Notes under the pieces: model-generated | What the model saw: the letters and a program-made list of their open reading frames with translations, nothing else | Told to the model about the DNA's origin: nothing | Database searches by the model: none | Source: Acrocarpospora pleiomorpha | GTDB taxonomy: Bacteria > Actinomycetota > Actinomycetes > Streptosporangiales > Streptosporangiaceae | Direction of reading: 5' to 3' | NCBI RefSeq assembly: GCF_009687885.1 | Contig: NZ_BLAF01000007.1 | Coordinates: forward strand, 255,800 to 293,121 | DNA length: 37,322 bases | Shown: piece after piece, positions 16,464 to 24,235 of the stretch | Numbering within the stretch: the first letter of the stretch is position 1 | Layout: the number at the start of each line of letters is the position of its first letter | Program-made: the position numbers and the translations under genes

Positions 16464-17630
16464 ATGCGTGACGTAAAGATCTCCACTTCAACGACCAGTG
16501 CCGGGCGCGAGGGACGTGCGCTCCGCATCGCCATGATCGGCCAGCGAGGCCTGCCCGCCACCTACGGCGGGATCGAACACCACGTCGCCCAGATCGGCCG
16601 GCGGCTCGCGGCTCGCGGCCACGAGGTCACCGTGTTCTGCCGTACCAACTACACCCCCGACCGAGGCGACCGGCACGACCGGATCGACGGCATCCGCCTG
16701 CGCCACCTGCCCACTCTGGGCACCAAGCACATGGACGCCCTCACCCACAGCCTCACCTCCACCCTGGCCGCCGCGGGACGCCACGACATCGTGCACTACC
16801 ACGCCCTCGGGCCTGGCCTGTTCGCGCCGGTTCCGCGCTATCTGACCGGATCCAGGGTGGTGCAGACGATCCACGGCTGGGACGACCTGCGGGCGAAGTG
16901 GGGCGGGCTGGCGCAGCGGGTCCTGCGGGCCGGACGCTGGATGAGCCAGCGGGTGCCGAACGCCGTGATCGGCGTGTCCCGGGAGATCACCGACGAGTAC
17001 GGAGAGTCGGCGACCTACATCTCCAACGGTGTCGAACGCCCGCCGGACGGCATCAGCCCGGAACCCGTGCTGGCCCGCGGCTTGAAGCCTGGTGGCTATG
17101 TGCTGTTCGTCGGCCGTCTGGTTCCGGAGAAGGCCGTCGACCTGCTGCTCCGCACGTTCAGCCAGCTGCCGGACGACGTTCATCTCGCCGTCGCCGGCGG
17201 TTCCGCCTACACCGACGACTACGTCACCGGCCTGCGCGAGCTCGCCGCCCGCGACCCGCGTATCCACCTGCTCGGCTACGTGTACGGCGACGACCTGGCC
17301 GCGCTCTACCACCACGCCGCCGTCTACGTGCAGCCCTCGCACCTGGAGGGTCTGCCGCTGGCGCTGCTGGAGGCCGCCTCGCACGGGCTGCCCCTGATCG
17401 CCAGCGGTCTCGGCTGCCATCGCGAGATCATCGCCGCGGAGGGGCCCGGCGGGCGGATCTTCCGTCCTGGTGATCCGGCCGGGCTCAAGGAGGCGCTCGG
17501 GCACGTGCTCGCCGAGCGGGACCGGGAACGGGCCACCGCCCTGATCCGCCGCGAGGACATTCTCCGGCGGTACTCGTGGGACCGGGCTACCGACCTGACC
17601 GAGGAGCTCTACCTACGGCTGGCCCGCTGA
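16464..17630 (+). CDS. GT4 glycosyltransferase with a DUF1972-type N-terminus
   Basis: 388 aa. The N-terminal domain begins with MIGQRGLPATYGGIEHHV, the hallmark of the DUF1972/WcaQ-like rhamnosyl- or glucosyltransferase group. The C-terminal domain has LFVGRLVPEKAVDLLLRTF and the EX7E motif EGLPLALLEAASHGLP. It is a cytoplasmic GT-B enzyme that extends lipid-linked glycans. It is transcribed away from the polymerase operon, from the shared intergenic region, and probably adds a sugar to the same glycan. The last 18 nt overlap the convergent 58-aa gene. Confidence 0.87.
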   Translation: MRDVKISTSTTSAGREGRALRIAMIGQRGLPATYGGIEHHVAQIGRRLAARGHEVTVFCRTNYTPDRGDRHDRIDGIRLRHLPTLGTKHMDALTHSLTSTLAAAGRHDIVHYHALGPGLFAPVPRYLTGSRVVQTIHGWDDLRAKWGGLAQRVLRAGRWMSQRVPNAVIGVSREITDEYGESATYISNGVERPPDGISPEPVLARGLKPGGYVLFVGRLVPEKAVDLLLRTFSQLPDDVHLAVAGGSAYTDDYVTGLRELAARDPRIHLLGYVYGDDLAALYHHAAVYVQPSHLEGLPLALLEAASHGLPLIASGLGCHREIIAAEGPGGRIFRPGDPAGLKEALGHVLAERDRERATALIRREDILRRYSWDRATDLTEELYLRLAR

Positions 17631-17789
17631 CGGTTCGACGGTCACCTCGTCCAGGCCGAGCAGCGAGTCGACCAGCGGGAAGACCACATACCAGAGCAAG
17701 CTCCCGGCGGCGGCGATCAGCAGGACCGCACACACGGTCTTGACATACCGTCCGCCGGGCAGCTTGCCCCATATCCAGGGATAAATCAC
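17613..17789 (-). CDS. Small single-helix membrane protein beside the class E sortase
   Basis: 58 aa, GTG start at 17789 with a purine-rich GAGAAGAA just upstream, TAG stop at 17613. The protein reads from VIYPWIWGKLPGGRYVKTV through a hydrophobic helix (VLLIAAAGSLLWYVVFPLV) to DEVTVEPSAG. I recall similar small proteins (start Y-x-W-I-W-x-x-LPG, helix, FPxxE/D, DVTV) near class E sortases in many actinomycetes; this is from memory. It lies downstream of the sortase in the same direction, about 90 nt away. The role is unknown; a sortase accessory protein is possible. Confidence 0.75.
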   Translation of the reverse strand: MIYPWIWGKLPGGRYVKTVCAVLLIAAAGSLLWYVVFPLVDSLLGLDEVTVEPSAGQP

Positions 17790-17879
17790 TTCTTCTCACA
17801 CTCCAACGTTCCTGCTTCGCGCCCGGCTCATCCTCTGTGGGCTCTTGCGCGCTGGTGACTTCTACTCACACCCGGTAGG

Positions 17880-18578
17880 TCACTTACGCTTTCCCAGCTC
17901 GGCCGGCCGTCCGGCCGACTTCGCTTGGGAGCGGGTGAGTTCGGCGAAGACCACCAGGCGCTGCCAGTTCTGGAGTTTCGGGTTGCAGGTGGTCAGGGTG
18001 AGCATTGCCCGTTCGGGGGATACGCCTGGCTCGTTGGGTGTGGGGGCGATGACCTCGACCGACGTGGGGAGCACCTTCCGGTGGCCGGTGACGCTGTAGA
18101 TGAACCAGGCGTTCTTGGTCTCGGCGATGATCGTGTCGCCGGTGTCGAGTTGGTCGATGTCCCAGAAGACCGAGGGGATGCGGTGGCCGGCCACGGCCAT
18201 GTTGCCGATCTCGCCCGGGCGGGCGGTCTTCGGGTAGTGGCCGGGGCCTTTGCGCAGGTCGGCTTGGGTCACTCCCTCGACGACGGCCCATTTCATGTCC
18301 AGCTTCGGGATGTGCAGGCGGGCGAGCGGCTGGCCCAGGGCCGGGGCGGCTCCAGCGTTCGCGGTGGCCCAGGCATGGTTGAGGCGGTCGTCGATCAGGT
18401 TCTGTTCTGCTTGGATTTGCCACGCTTTGCCGTACACGGCGTAGGCGGCGAAGAGCAGGGCGAGCACGCCGAGCGTGATCATGAGCTCGCCGACGCCCCT
18501 GGCGAGCCGCCGCGATGGCGGCTCCCAGAGGTCGTCGTCGTCTTGCTGGTACGGCAGGGCTGCCTGGCCGGTGACCAA
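17880..18578 (-). CDS. Class E sortase
   Basis: 232 aa. An N-terminal acidic segment is followed by a membrane helix (about 31-50) and a sortase barrel with H132 (AVAGHRIPS), C198 (TLTTC) and R207 (WQRLVV): the full catalytic triad. Class E sortases of actinobacteria cut LAxTG and join the Thr to the peptidoglycan cross-bridge. The gene directly upstream on the same strand ends in LAKTG, so it is the obvious substrate. The only near start codon is TTG (18578), 2 nt after the upstream stop, so the exact start is uncertain but coupling is likely. Confidence 0.9.
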   Translation of the reverse strand: MVTGQAALPYQQDDDDLWEPPSRRLARGVGELMITLGVLALLFAAYAVYGKAWQIQAEQNLIDDRLNHAWATANAGAAPALGQPLARLHIPKLDMKWAVVEGVTQADLRKGPGHYPKTARPGEIGNMAVAGHRIPSVFWDIDQLDTGDTIIAETKNAWFIYSVTGHRKVLPTSVEVIAPTPNEPGVSPERAMLTLTTCNPKLQNWQRLVVFAELTRSQAKSAGRPAELGKRK

Positions 18579-18580
18579 GG

Positions 18581-20053
18581 TCAGAGCTCGCCCGTGACGT
18601 AGCCGCCGCGCCTGGCTGCCCGGAGGGTGAACGCGCCGCCCATGACCAGGATGGCGCCCAGCATGGTCAGGGGAGCGACGAAACCGTCGCCGGTCTTGGC
18701 CAGTTCCTCGTCGTCGCCTCCGTCGGGGACGGGGGCGGTGACCGTTTCGGAAATGGTGTGTGTGTTTCTCGGGGTGGAGCTGGTCGAGGGGGTGGAGGTG
18801 TTGCTGTTGCTGCTGGAGTTGGAGGGGGTGGAGGAGCCCGAGTGCGACGGGGAAGGGGAGACACAGGGGGAGGCGCTCGGGGATGGGGTGGCGCTCGCGC
18901 TCGGGCTCGAACTGGCCGAGGCGCTCGCACTCGCTGACGCGCTGGCGGAGGCGCTCGCGCTGGCACTCGCTGAGGCGCTCGCCGACGCACTCGCCGATGC
19001 GCTGGCGGACGCCGACGCGCTGGCGGAGGCGCTGGCCGACGCTGAGGCTGAGGCGCTGGCGGAGGCGCTCGCGGAGGTTGTCGGGCAGGGGCGCAGTGAC
19101 GAGGTGGCCGACGAGCTTGGGGTCGCGCTGCCGGAGGGTGTGGTCGACGCGCTGGCCGACGGTGTGGGGGTGCCCGACTCGGTGAGCAGGAGCTGCGCGT
19201 TCGGCTGGACGACCTGGCTGAGCGTCAGCAGGACGGAGGCCGACGCGGGAGCGTCCTGGGCGAACAACCGCGCGGTTGCCAGTTCGCTTGACGAAGGACT
19301 GGCGTCCGGGCTCGCGGAAGGGGTGCCGGTGCTGGTCGGCGTGGCCTTCGGGCTCGCGAGCGGGGTGGAGTCGGACTTCGCATTCTTCGCGGTCGATCCG
19401 GGGGTGGATTCGGCGCTTGGCGACGGGGTGGCCGCCGCGGCTGTGCCGGTCCAGGCCACGGTCGATCCGCTGAGCTGGGCGGTGCCGATGTCCAGCCGTA
19501 CCACATCGGTGATGGCGGGAGGACTGGCGAGCAGCGATGGGGACGTGCTGGGAGTCGGGTCGGCGGGTGATGGACCCGGCGTCGACGGAAGTGTCGAGGG
19601 AGATGCCGAGGGGGATGCCGGGGGAACTATCGCCTGGGGTGTCGGGGTGGGGTCCGCGGCTGTGGTCACGCGCTCGGCGCGTACCACGGCGTGTGGGCCG
19701 TCGATCCGCAGATGGGGGCGGCTGATCACCACCGTGCGCGTGCCGTCGATGATCCGCACGGATCCCTCGTAGTCCACCTCGGCGTCGCCGGTGGACGGAT
19801 CGAACGCGCCGCTCGCCGCGTGGAAGCGGACCCCGCCCTCAGGCGTCAGTTCCGCGCCGCCGTCGACCAGGACCCGCTGCGTGTCCGCGTCGGTGATGGC
19901 CGTCAGGCCGATCGTCAGCGTGCCCGCGGTCACGTCCCGGGCGGTCACCGCGTTCGGCGGAGTCGCCGCGAGCGCGCCCACCGCGAGTGCCGCGCCGAAC
20001 CAAATCTGCGCGATTCCCAGGGTCGCAAGCCGTTTGTGCCGCACCCTCATCAT
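18581..20053 (-). CDS. LAKTG-anchored surface protein with an HtaA-like domain and a Ser-Ala repeat stalk
   Basis: 490 aa from the ATG at 20053 (GGGTGG about 9 nt upstream; the next ATG at 20050 is also possible). A signal/membrane segment (about 9-30) is followed by a beta-rich domain (about 43-120) patterned like HtaA domains (TLTIGLTAITDADTQRV, DAEVDYEGSVRII, VVISRPHLRIDG). HtaA domains bind haem in Corynebacterium; the binding residues are not established here. Then come Ser/Thr/Pro linkers, a second beta segment (RLDIGTAQLSGSTVAW), 27 consecutive Ser-Ala pairs, more Ser/Pro, and a sorting signal: LAKTG (451-455), hydrophobic helix, Arg-rich tail. The mature protein should be wall-linked by the adjacent class E sortase. 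Confidence 0.85.
   Translation of the reverse strand: MMRVRHKRLATLGIAQIWFGAALAVGALAATPPNAVTARDVTAGTLTIGLTAITDADTQRVLVDGGAELTPEGGVRFHAASGAFDPSTGDAEVDYEGSVRIIDGTRTVVISRPHLRIDGPHAVVRAERVTTAADPTPTPQAIVPPASPSASPSTLPSTPGPSPADPTPSTSPSLLASPPAITDVVRLDIGTAQLSGSTVAWTGTAAAATPSPSAESTPGSTAKNAKSDSTPLASPKATPTSTGTPSASPDASPSSSELATARLFAQDAPASASVLLTLSQVVQPNAQLLLTESGTPTPSASASTTPSGSATPSSSATSSLRPCPTTSASASASASASASASASASASASASASASASASASASASASASASASASASASASSSPSASATPSPSASPCVSPSPSHSGSSTPSNSSSNSNTSTPSTSSTPRNTHTISETVTAPVPDGGDDEELAKTGDGFVAPLTMLGAILVMGGAFTLRAARRGGYVTGEL
18914..19075 (-). repeat. 27 tandem Ser-Ala dipeptide codon pairs
   Basis: The 162 bp encode (Ser-Ala)27 on the minus strand. Serine is spelled TCC, AGC, TCA, TCG and AGT in mixed order and alanine GCG/GCC/GCA, so this is not a pure 6-bp microsatellite. 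The dipeptide pattern appears to be maintained at protein level, and an extended wall-spanning stalk is likely. Confidence 0.9.
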
Positions 20054-20114
20054 CAAAAACAACCACCCAAAAAACCGATTAACGGGAGACCCTGCTCGCG
20101 ATCAATTTGCAATG

Positions 20115-20996
20115 TTAAGTAGATGTCACTGAGGTAAGCGTGGCGTAGACAATGAGGTTGTCGGTGTAACTGTGCGTTTTCCTGTTGTACACCCCGCCAC
20201 AGGTGATGAGACGAAGCGCGGGATGGGCGGTGTTGCCGTACACGCGCTCGGTCGGAAATCGCGTTTTGGAGACCTGTTCGACGCCGTCCACGGTGAATGT
20301 GACCACCGAACCGTCCGCCCGCCCGATCTTGACGACGTGCCCGCGCGCGAGTTCGCGCAGCCGCTGGAAGACCGCCGGTCCCCCCCGGACGTTGACGTGG
20401 CCGACGATGACGGCCGGGCCTTGTTCCCCTGGGGTCGGGCCGTATTTGAACCATCCGGCCAGATTGGGAGCCGACAGCGGCGGCACCTCGATCTCCCGCC
20501 GCTTGGTGACCCCGACCGGGCGCAGCGGCGCGTCCACCTTGATCCCCGGGATGACCAGCCTGGTCGGGTTCGCCTCCGCGACCGGCTCGGCGGGCTGCCC
20601 CGCCGGTTCCGGGGGCGGCGCGTCGGCGATGGCCGCGGTGAGTACGGCGCCCGGCCCGCCCGGTCCTACCTCGTTCGGAAAGGTCAGCACTCCGGCGGGT
20701 CCGGGTGGGTTGACCACGCCCAGGGACTCGCGGACCGCCGTGTCACTGGGTTCCGACGCCACCAGCACGACCCCGACCAGCGCGGTCACGACCGCCGCCA
20801 CGGTGCCCAGCATCAGGACCAGGCGCACCGGTCCCAGCAGGCCCGGGGCCGGCTCGGCGGCACTCCGCCAATACCGCGCGAACCACCCGTCCGGCCGCGG
20901 ATCGGACGCTTGCTCGTCCCACCGCGGATCGGGTCCCTGCTCGGCCCTTGGTTCACGCTCTCCTGGTTCGAGTGGCTGCTCGCCGATGGTGTTCAT
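20115..20996 (-). CDS. Class F sortase
   Basis: 293 aa from the ATG at 20996, which overlaps the stop of the upstream gene (ATGA). The cytoplasmic N-terminus is acidic and Pro-rich, a membrane helix spans about 58-80, and a Pro/Ala-rich linker leads to the barrel. Catalytic residues are H200 (VIVGHVNVRGG), C266 (LITCGG) and R272 (YNRKTHSYTDN). LITCGG with YxDNxVVYA-like ending is the class F pattern. Class F enzymes are housekeeping-like or dedicated to a neighbouring substrate; here the coupled partner is the secreted protein at 20993-21841. Confidence 0.9.
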   Translation of the reverse strand: MNTIGEQPLEPGEREPRAEQGPDPRWDEQASDPRPDGWFARYWRSAAEPAPGLLGPVRLVLMLGTVAAVVTALVGVVLVASEPSDTAVRESLGVVNPPGPAGVLTFPNEVGPGGPGAVLTAAIADAPPPEPAGQPAEPVAEANPTRLVIPGIKVDAPLRPVGVTKRREIEVPPLSAPNLAGWFKYGPTPGEQGPAVIVGHVNVRGGPAVFQRLRELARGHVVKIGRADGSVVTFTVDGVEQVSKTRFPTERVYGNTAHPALRLITCGGVYNRKTHSYTDNLIVYATLTSVTST

Positions 20997-21841
20997 GCTC
21001 GCCTCCAGATCAGGCGGCCGATGAGTGCCGCGCCCGCGCTGCCACAAACGATCAAGAAGAGGCCGAGGAGAGCGCGCCCTCCGACGGAGCTTTCGGCACC
21101 GGTCGCGGCGCCGCCGAGCGGGGTGAGCACCACCTGCGGCGAGGGCGAGGAGGTCATGGACACGGTCACCGTGGTCGTCGGCGTCGGGCTCGGCGTGGCC
21201 GACGGCGATGGGGTCGCGGACGAGCTCGGCGTGGCGCTCGCGCTCGGCGTGGGTGTCGCGGACGGGCTCGGCGACGGCGATGGGCTCGTCGCGGCGGCGA
21301 CCAGGAGCTGGGTCCCCGCGTTGACCTCGGTGACGCAGAGGGTCTTGCCCGCGCCCGGGACCTCCAGCTGGAAGTCGCCCGGCATGAGCGTCACGCTCGA
21401 CCCCGCCGGGAGGTCGCCTGGGATCGTCATATATCCCGTCATGGGTGGTACGGCGATTGCCTGCCCTGGATCCACCGACGCCGGCAGCGGCGACCGTCCC
21501 GTCATCGGGGCGAGTTCGCCCTGGATCGCCCCGTTCAGGCGGAGCCTGCCGTACGAGCCGATTTCGGTGCCCTGAGCGGCGGTCTTGTCACCCGCGTTGG
21601 CCAGCCCGCCGCCCAGCGACCACACCACGGTGACCGTGGCCCCCGGCGGCGCCTCCTTGGGCGCTTCCAGGGTGACGTCGAGTTCCGCGGCCTTCCCGCC
21701 ACACGTGTAGGGCACGTTGACCAACCGGGTCTCGGCCGTCGCGACATCCTGGAAGCAGAGAACTCCGGCAACCATCAACAGGATGACGCCGACGCCGGGC
21801 CAGGCCGGCAGCTTGGGGGGCACGATCGTACGGCCTTTCAC
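20993..21841 (-). CDS. Secreted, membrane-anchored protein coupled to the class F sortase
   Basis: 282 aa, GTG start at 21841 with GAGGA 6 nt upstream. Layout: signal segment (1-36), a beta-sandwich-like domain with VPYTCGGK and a late Cys (KTLCVTEV) that could form a disulfide, a Ser/Pro/Thr stalk (about 185-235) and a C-terminal helix with an Arg-rich end (GRLIWRR). Before the helix is LGGAATGAESS rather than a clean LPxTG or LAxTG, so whether it is a sortase substrate is open; the domain order still matches sortase-anchored proteins. I recognise the architecture but not a named family. It is translated together with the class F sortase. Confidence 0.75.
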   Translation of the reverse strand: MKGRTIVPPKLPAWPGVGVILLMVAGVLCFQDVATAETRLVNVPYTCGGKAAELDVTLEAPKEAPPGATVTVVWSLGGGLANAGDKTAAQGTEIGSYGRLRLNGAIQGELAPMTGRSPLPASVDPGQAIAVPPMTGYMTIPGDLPAGSSVTLMPGDFQLEVPGAGKTLCVTEVNAGTQLLVAAATSPSPSPSPSATPTPSASATPSSSATPSPSATPSPTPTTTVTVSMTSSPSPQVVLTPLGGAATGAESSVGGRALLGLFLIVCGSAGAALIGRLIWRRA

Positions 21842-22043
21842 GAGGGTTCCTCGCCGGAGGGAAGGCGAGGCAGCAGCGATAGGCTGACGAGCTTGGGTTA
21901 CGCCCTAGCGGTTTCCGAGCGAAATATTGGTGTGGCCCGTGTGAAAGGAGGTCCGGGGCGGTGAACCCTCACATACTCCAAGATGGACTACACATGACGC
22001 GCAACCAGCGCCCACGAAATATCACCACATAACGGACAAAATT
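21842..22043. promoter_or_regulatory. Divergent intergenic region upstream of the class F sortase pair and endonuclease V
   Basis: About 200 bp separate the two divergent units. The part near 21990-22040 is AT-rich (ATATCACCACATAACGGACAAAATT) immediately before the endonuclease V ATG and probably holds its promoter. I cannot assign exact promoter hexamers. Confidence 0.4.
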
Positions 22044-22742
22044 ATGGCTTGGAGCGCGCTAGAAGGCGCTTGGTTTTCACGCCGGGCAAACCCTTGGCCG
22101 ACCACGGCCGGCGAAGCGGAGGCCGTGCAGGAACAGCTGCGCCCGCTCGTGGATCTCACCGACCCCGGCCCGCCCACCGTCGACTTCATCGCCGGTCTGG
22201 ATGTCGGGTACGCCCCTGACAGCGACGAGGTAACCGGCGCCGTCGTCGTCCTCGACAACACCCTGCAGGTCGTGGATCACGCAACATCCCGCGAGAAGGC
22301 GAAATTTCCGTACATACCGGGACTGTTTGCGTTCCGTGAACTCCCGCCCCTGCTGACCGCGCTCGGCCGCCTCACGGTCATCCCCGACCTGCTGATCTGC
22401 GACGGCTACGGCCTGGCCCACCCCCGCCGCTTCGGCCTGGCCTGCCACCTGGGCGTCCTCACCGGCCTCCCCACGATCGGCGTCGCCAAGACCGCCTTCG
22501 TCGGCACCCACGCCGACCCCGCCCCCACCCGGGGCAGCTGGACCCCGATCACCCTCGACCACGACACCGTCGGCCGCGCCCTCCGCACCCGCGACCACGT
22601 CAAACCCGTCTTCGTCTCCCAGGGCCACCGCATCAGCCTCGACAACGCCTGCGCCCACGTCCTCCATGTGACCCCGGCCTACCGCCTCCCCGAACCGATC
22701 CGCCTAGCCGACCGCCTCTCCCGAACCGACCCGCCCGCCTGA
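22044..22742 (+). CDS. nfi: Endonuclease V (deoxyinosine-specific)
   Basis: 232 aa. All family landmarks are present in order: AGLDVGY (D53), FPYIPGLFAFRELPPLL (the Tyr wedge and E99), ICDGYGLAHPRRFGLACH (D120, H126), GVAKT and VSQGHRISLDNA. Endonuclease V nicks DNA one base 3' of deoxyinosine and, in some organisms, cuts inosine-containing RNA. The E. coli motif DGHG is DGYG here; the metal-binding acids are retained. It stands alone between surface-protein genes and has no obvious operon partner. Confidence 0.93.
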   Translation: MAWSALEGAWFSRRANPWPTTAGEAEAVQEQLRPLVDLTDPGPPTVDFIAGLDVGYAPDSDEVTGAVVVLDNTLQVVDHATSREKAKFPYIPGLFAFRELPPLLTALGRLTVIPDLLICDGYGLAHPRRFGLACHLGVLTGLPTIGVAKTAFVGTHADPAPTRGSWTPITLDHDTVGRALRTRDHVKPVFVSQGHRISLDNACAHVLHVTPAYRLPEPIRLADRLSRTDPPA

Positions 22743-22888
22743 CCGCCTCTCCCGCGCGGCCCGCCGCCTGCGGTCCGAGGCCGCCCGCCTGGCCGCTGGC
22801 TCCGATCCGCTTCCCCGGTCTCCACCAATTGGATCTCGCCCAACCGACCCGGCAGCGCGGCCGAATCCCCAGGCCTCCGCCGGGCGAA

Positions 22889-24016
22889 TCACTTGAGCGT
22901 CGACGCGACGACCTGCGGTTTCCCCGCTCCCTTGTAGAAGATCCCGGGATATCCCCGCGACCCGAATCCCGCGCTCGGGTTGTTCCGGAGCCTGGACTTC
23001 TCGATCCGGAGTGTGCCGGTCATGTCGTTGCTCACGAAGAAGATCGCCCCGCCCCCTTCACGAGCGGTGTTGTTCTGAATGATCGACCCCGCGACCCGAA
23101 CGGTGAACCGATTCCCGTCCGTGTACACAGCTCCCCCGCTGCCCCCGCCCGGCGTCCCCCCTCGGGCCGGATTGGCGCCCCGCCCAATCGCCTTGTTGTA
23201 CGACATGACGCTGTTCAGGATCACCCAAGAGACCCCGATACTGCTCAACGCTCCCCCGTTCGAGCACACCCCGCCCTGCCCCTTCGCCCCGCCGAACGTG
23301 CTGCCTACGACATACACCGGCAGATTCCGGTACTGATTCAGAACCCGCAGAGCCGCCCCGCCCACATCAGGCCCGCTCGCATCACACCGATTCCGCACGA
23401 ACGTGGAGTTGACCACCTTCACCCGCCCGCCCCGGACGAACACGGCTCCCCCACCGCCGCCCTCCGCGCGCTCCCCCGTCGCGTTCCCATCGGCGAACGT
23501 CAGATTCTGCAGCACCAACTGCGGCCGGCTCTGGTTGTCACAGTGCGACGTGATCCACACCAGCGACTTGTCGCACGTGTTCATATAAAGGATCCGCCGC
23601 TGCCCCATCCCGCTGAGCGTCACCTTCCCGCCCCCGTCCAGCACCACCCGCGCACTGGTGTTCCGCACCTTGGCCGTCGCCGTCATCTTGATCGTCACCG
23701 GCCGGGGCCCGCAGTTGAACCTGATCACCCCACCCTTGGCGACAGCCGCGACCACCGCCCTGGACGTACAACTGCCCGGACTCCCGTTCCCCACCACCCG
23801 GTCCGCCCGCGAGGTGTTCACCGCCCGCGCCTCCGCCGGCACATAGGCCCCACCGCCCGGATTTCCCGGCCCGGCGACGGCCCCAGCCGGAACCCCCGGC
23901 GCCAGCACAGCGGCGATCAGCACGACAAGAACAACAGTCAACTCTCGGGGACCAGCACGGCGGACCAATCCCAGCGCAGAGCCAGTCGCCGTACGCCCGT
24001 CGAACACCCGCGGCAT
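22889..24016 (-). CDS. Secreted right-handed parallel beta-helix protein
   Basis: 375 aa. I choose the ATG at 24016 because GAGGGGA lies 6 nt upstream; an ATG at 24040 is also in frame. A long signal peptide has hydrophobic core LTVVLVVLIAAVLAPGVPAGAVA. The mature protein repeats short strands and turns of the type GGGGGAVFVRGG, GGAALRVLNQ, GGAVYTDGNR and GGGAIFFVSND, the Gly-Gly-(Gly)-Ala turn pattern of polymorphic-membrane-protein or pectate-lyase-like beta-helices, with paired Cys (CTSRA, FNCG, NTCDKS, HCDNQ). No catalytic acids typical of pectinases stand out. It may be an adhesin or surface-layer component. Confidence 0.8.
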   Translation of the reverse strand: MPRVFDGRTATGSALGLVRRAGPRELTVVLVVLIAAVLAPGVPAGAVAGPGNPGGGAYVPAEARAVNTSRADRVVGNGSPGSCTSRAVVAAVAKGGVIRFNCGPRPVTIKMTATAKVRNTSARVVLDGGGKVTLSGMGQRRILYMNTCDKSLVWITSHCDNQSRPQLVLQNLTFADGNATGERAEGGGGGAVFVRGGRVKVVNSTFVRNRCDASGPDVGGAALRVLNQYRNLPVYVVGSTFGGAKGQGGVCSNGGALSSIGVSWVILNSVMSYNKAIGRGANPARGGTPGGGSGGAVYTDGNRFTVRVAGSIIQNNTAREGGGAIFFVSNDMTGTLRIEKSRLRNNPSAGFGSRGYPGIFYKGAGKPQVVASTLK

Positions 24017-24235
24017 CTGAGGTCCCCTCACGACAGCCATTCCGGTGAGCTGCGAGCATATCGGCCCGCATCCGGGTTGTAGGAAGCAAACGGTGCATCG
24101 GCTCCCGTCCCGTCGTGACGGCTGTAGCGAGTCGGTGTCTGCGCAGAGGGGGTGGCCGGGATCACCGCAGGCCCGGAAGGCATCAAACATTGCGTATAAG
24201 GCAAGACGATGCGGGCGATCTGCGTGAGTTGAGGG
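24017..24235. other. Intergenic stretch with no recognisable gene
   Basis: About 220 bp between two minus-strand genes. It must contain the promoter of the beta-helix gene (near its 24016 start). I see no convincing ORF, hairpin or repeat. Confidence 0.4.

Noticed and set aside
18627..19772. Plus-strand open frame of alternating Ala-Leu/Glu opposite the Ser-Ala repeat
   Set aside because: It is the mirror of the (Ser-Ala) coding repeat; the minus-strand protein has a signal, domain and sorting signal.
22743..22888. GC-rich inverted segments as a terminator between endonuclease V and the beta-helix gene
   Set aside because: Several short complementary pieces exist but no single stable stem with a T-run could be chosen.
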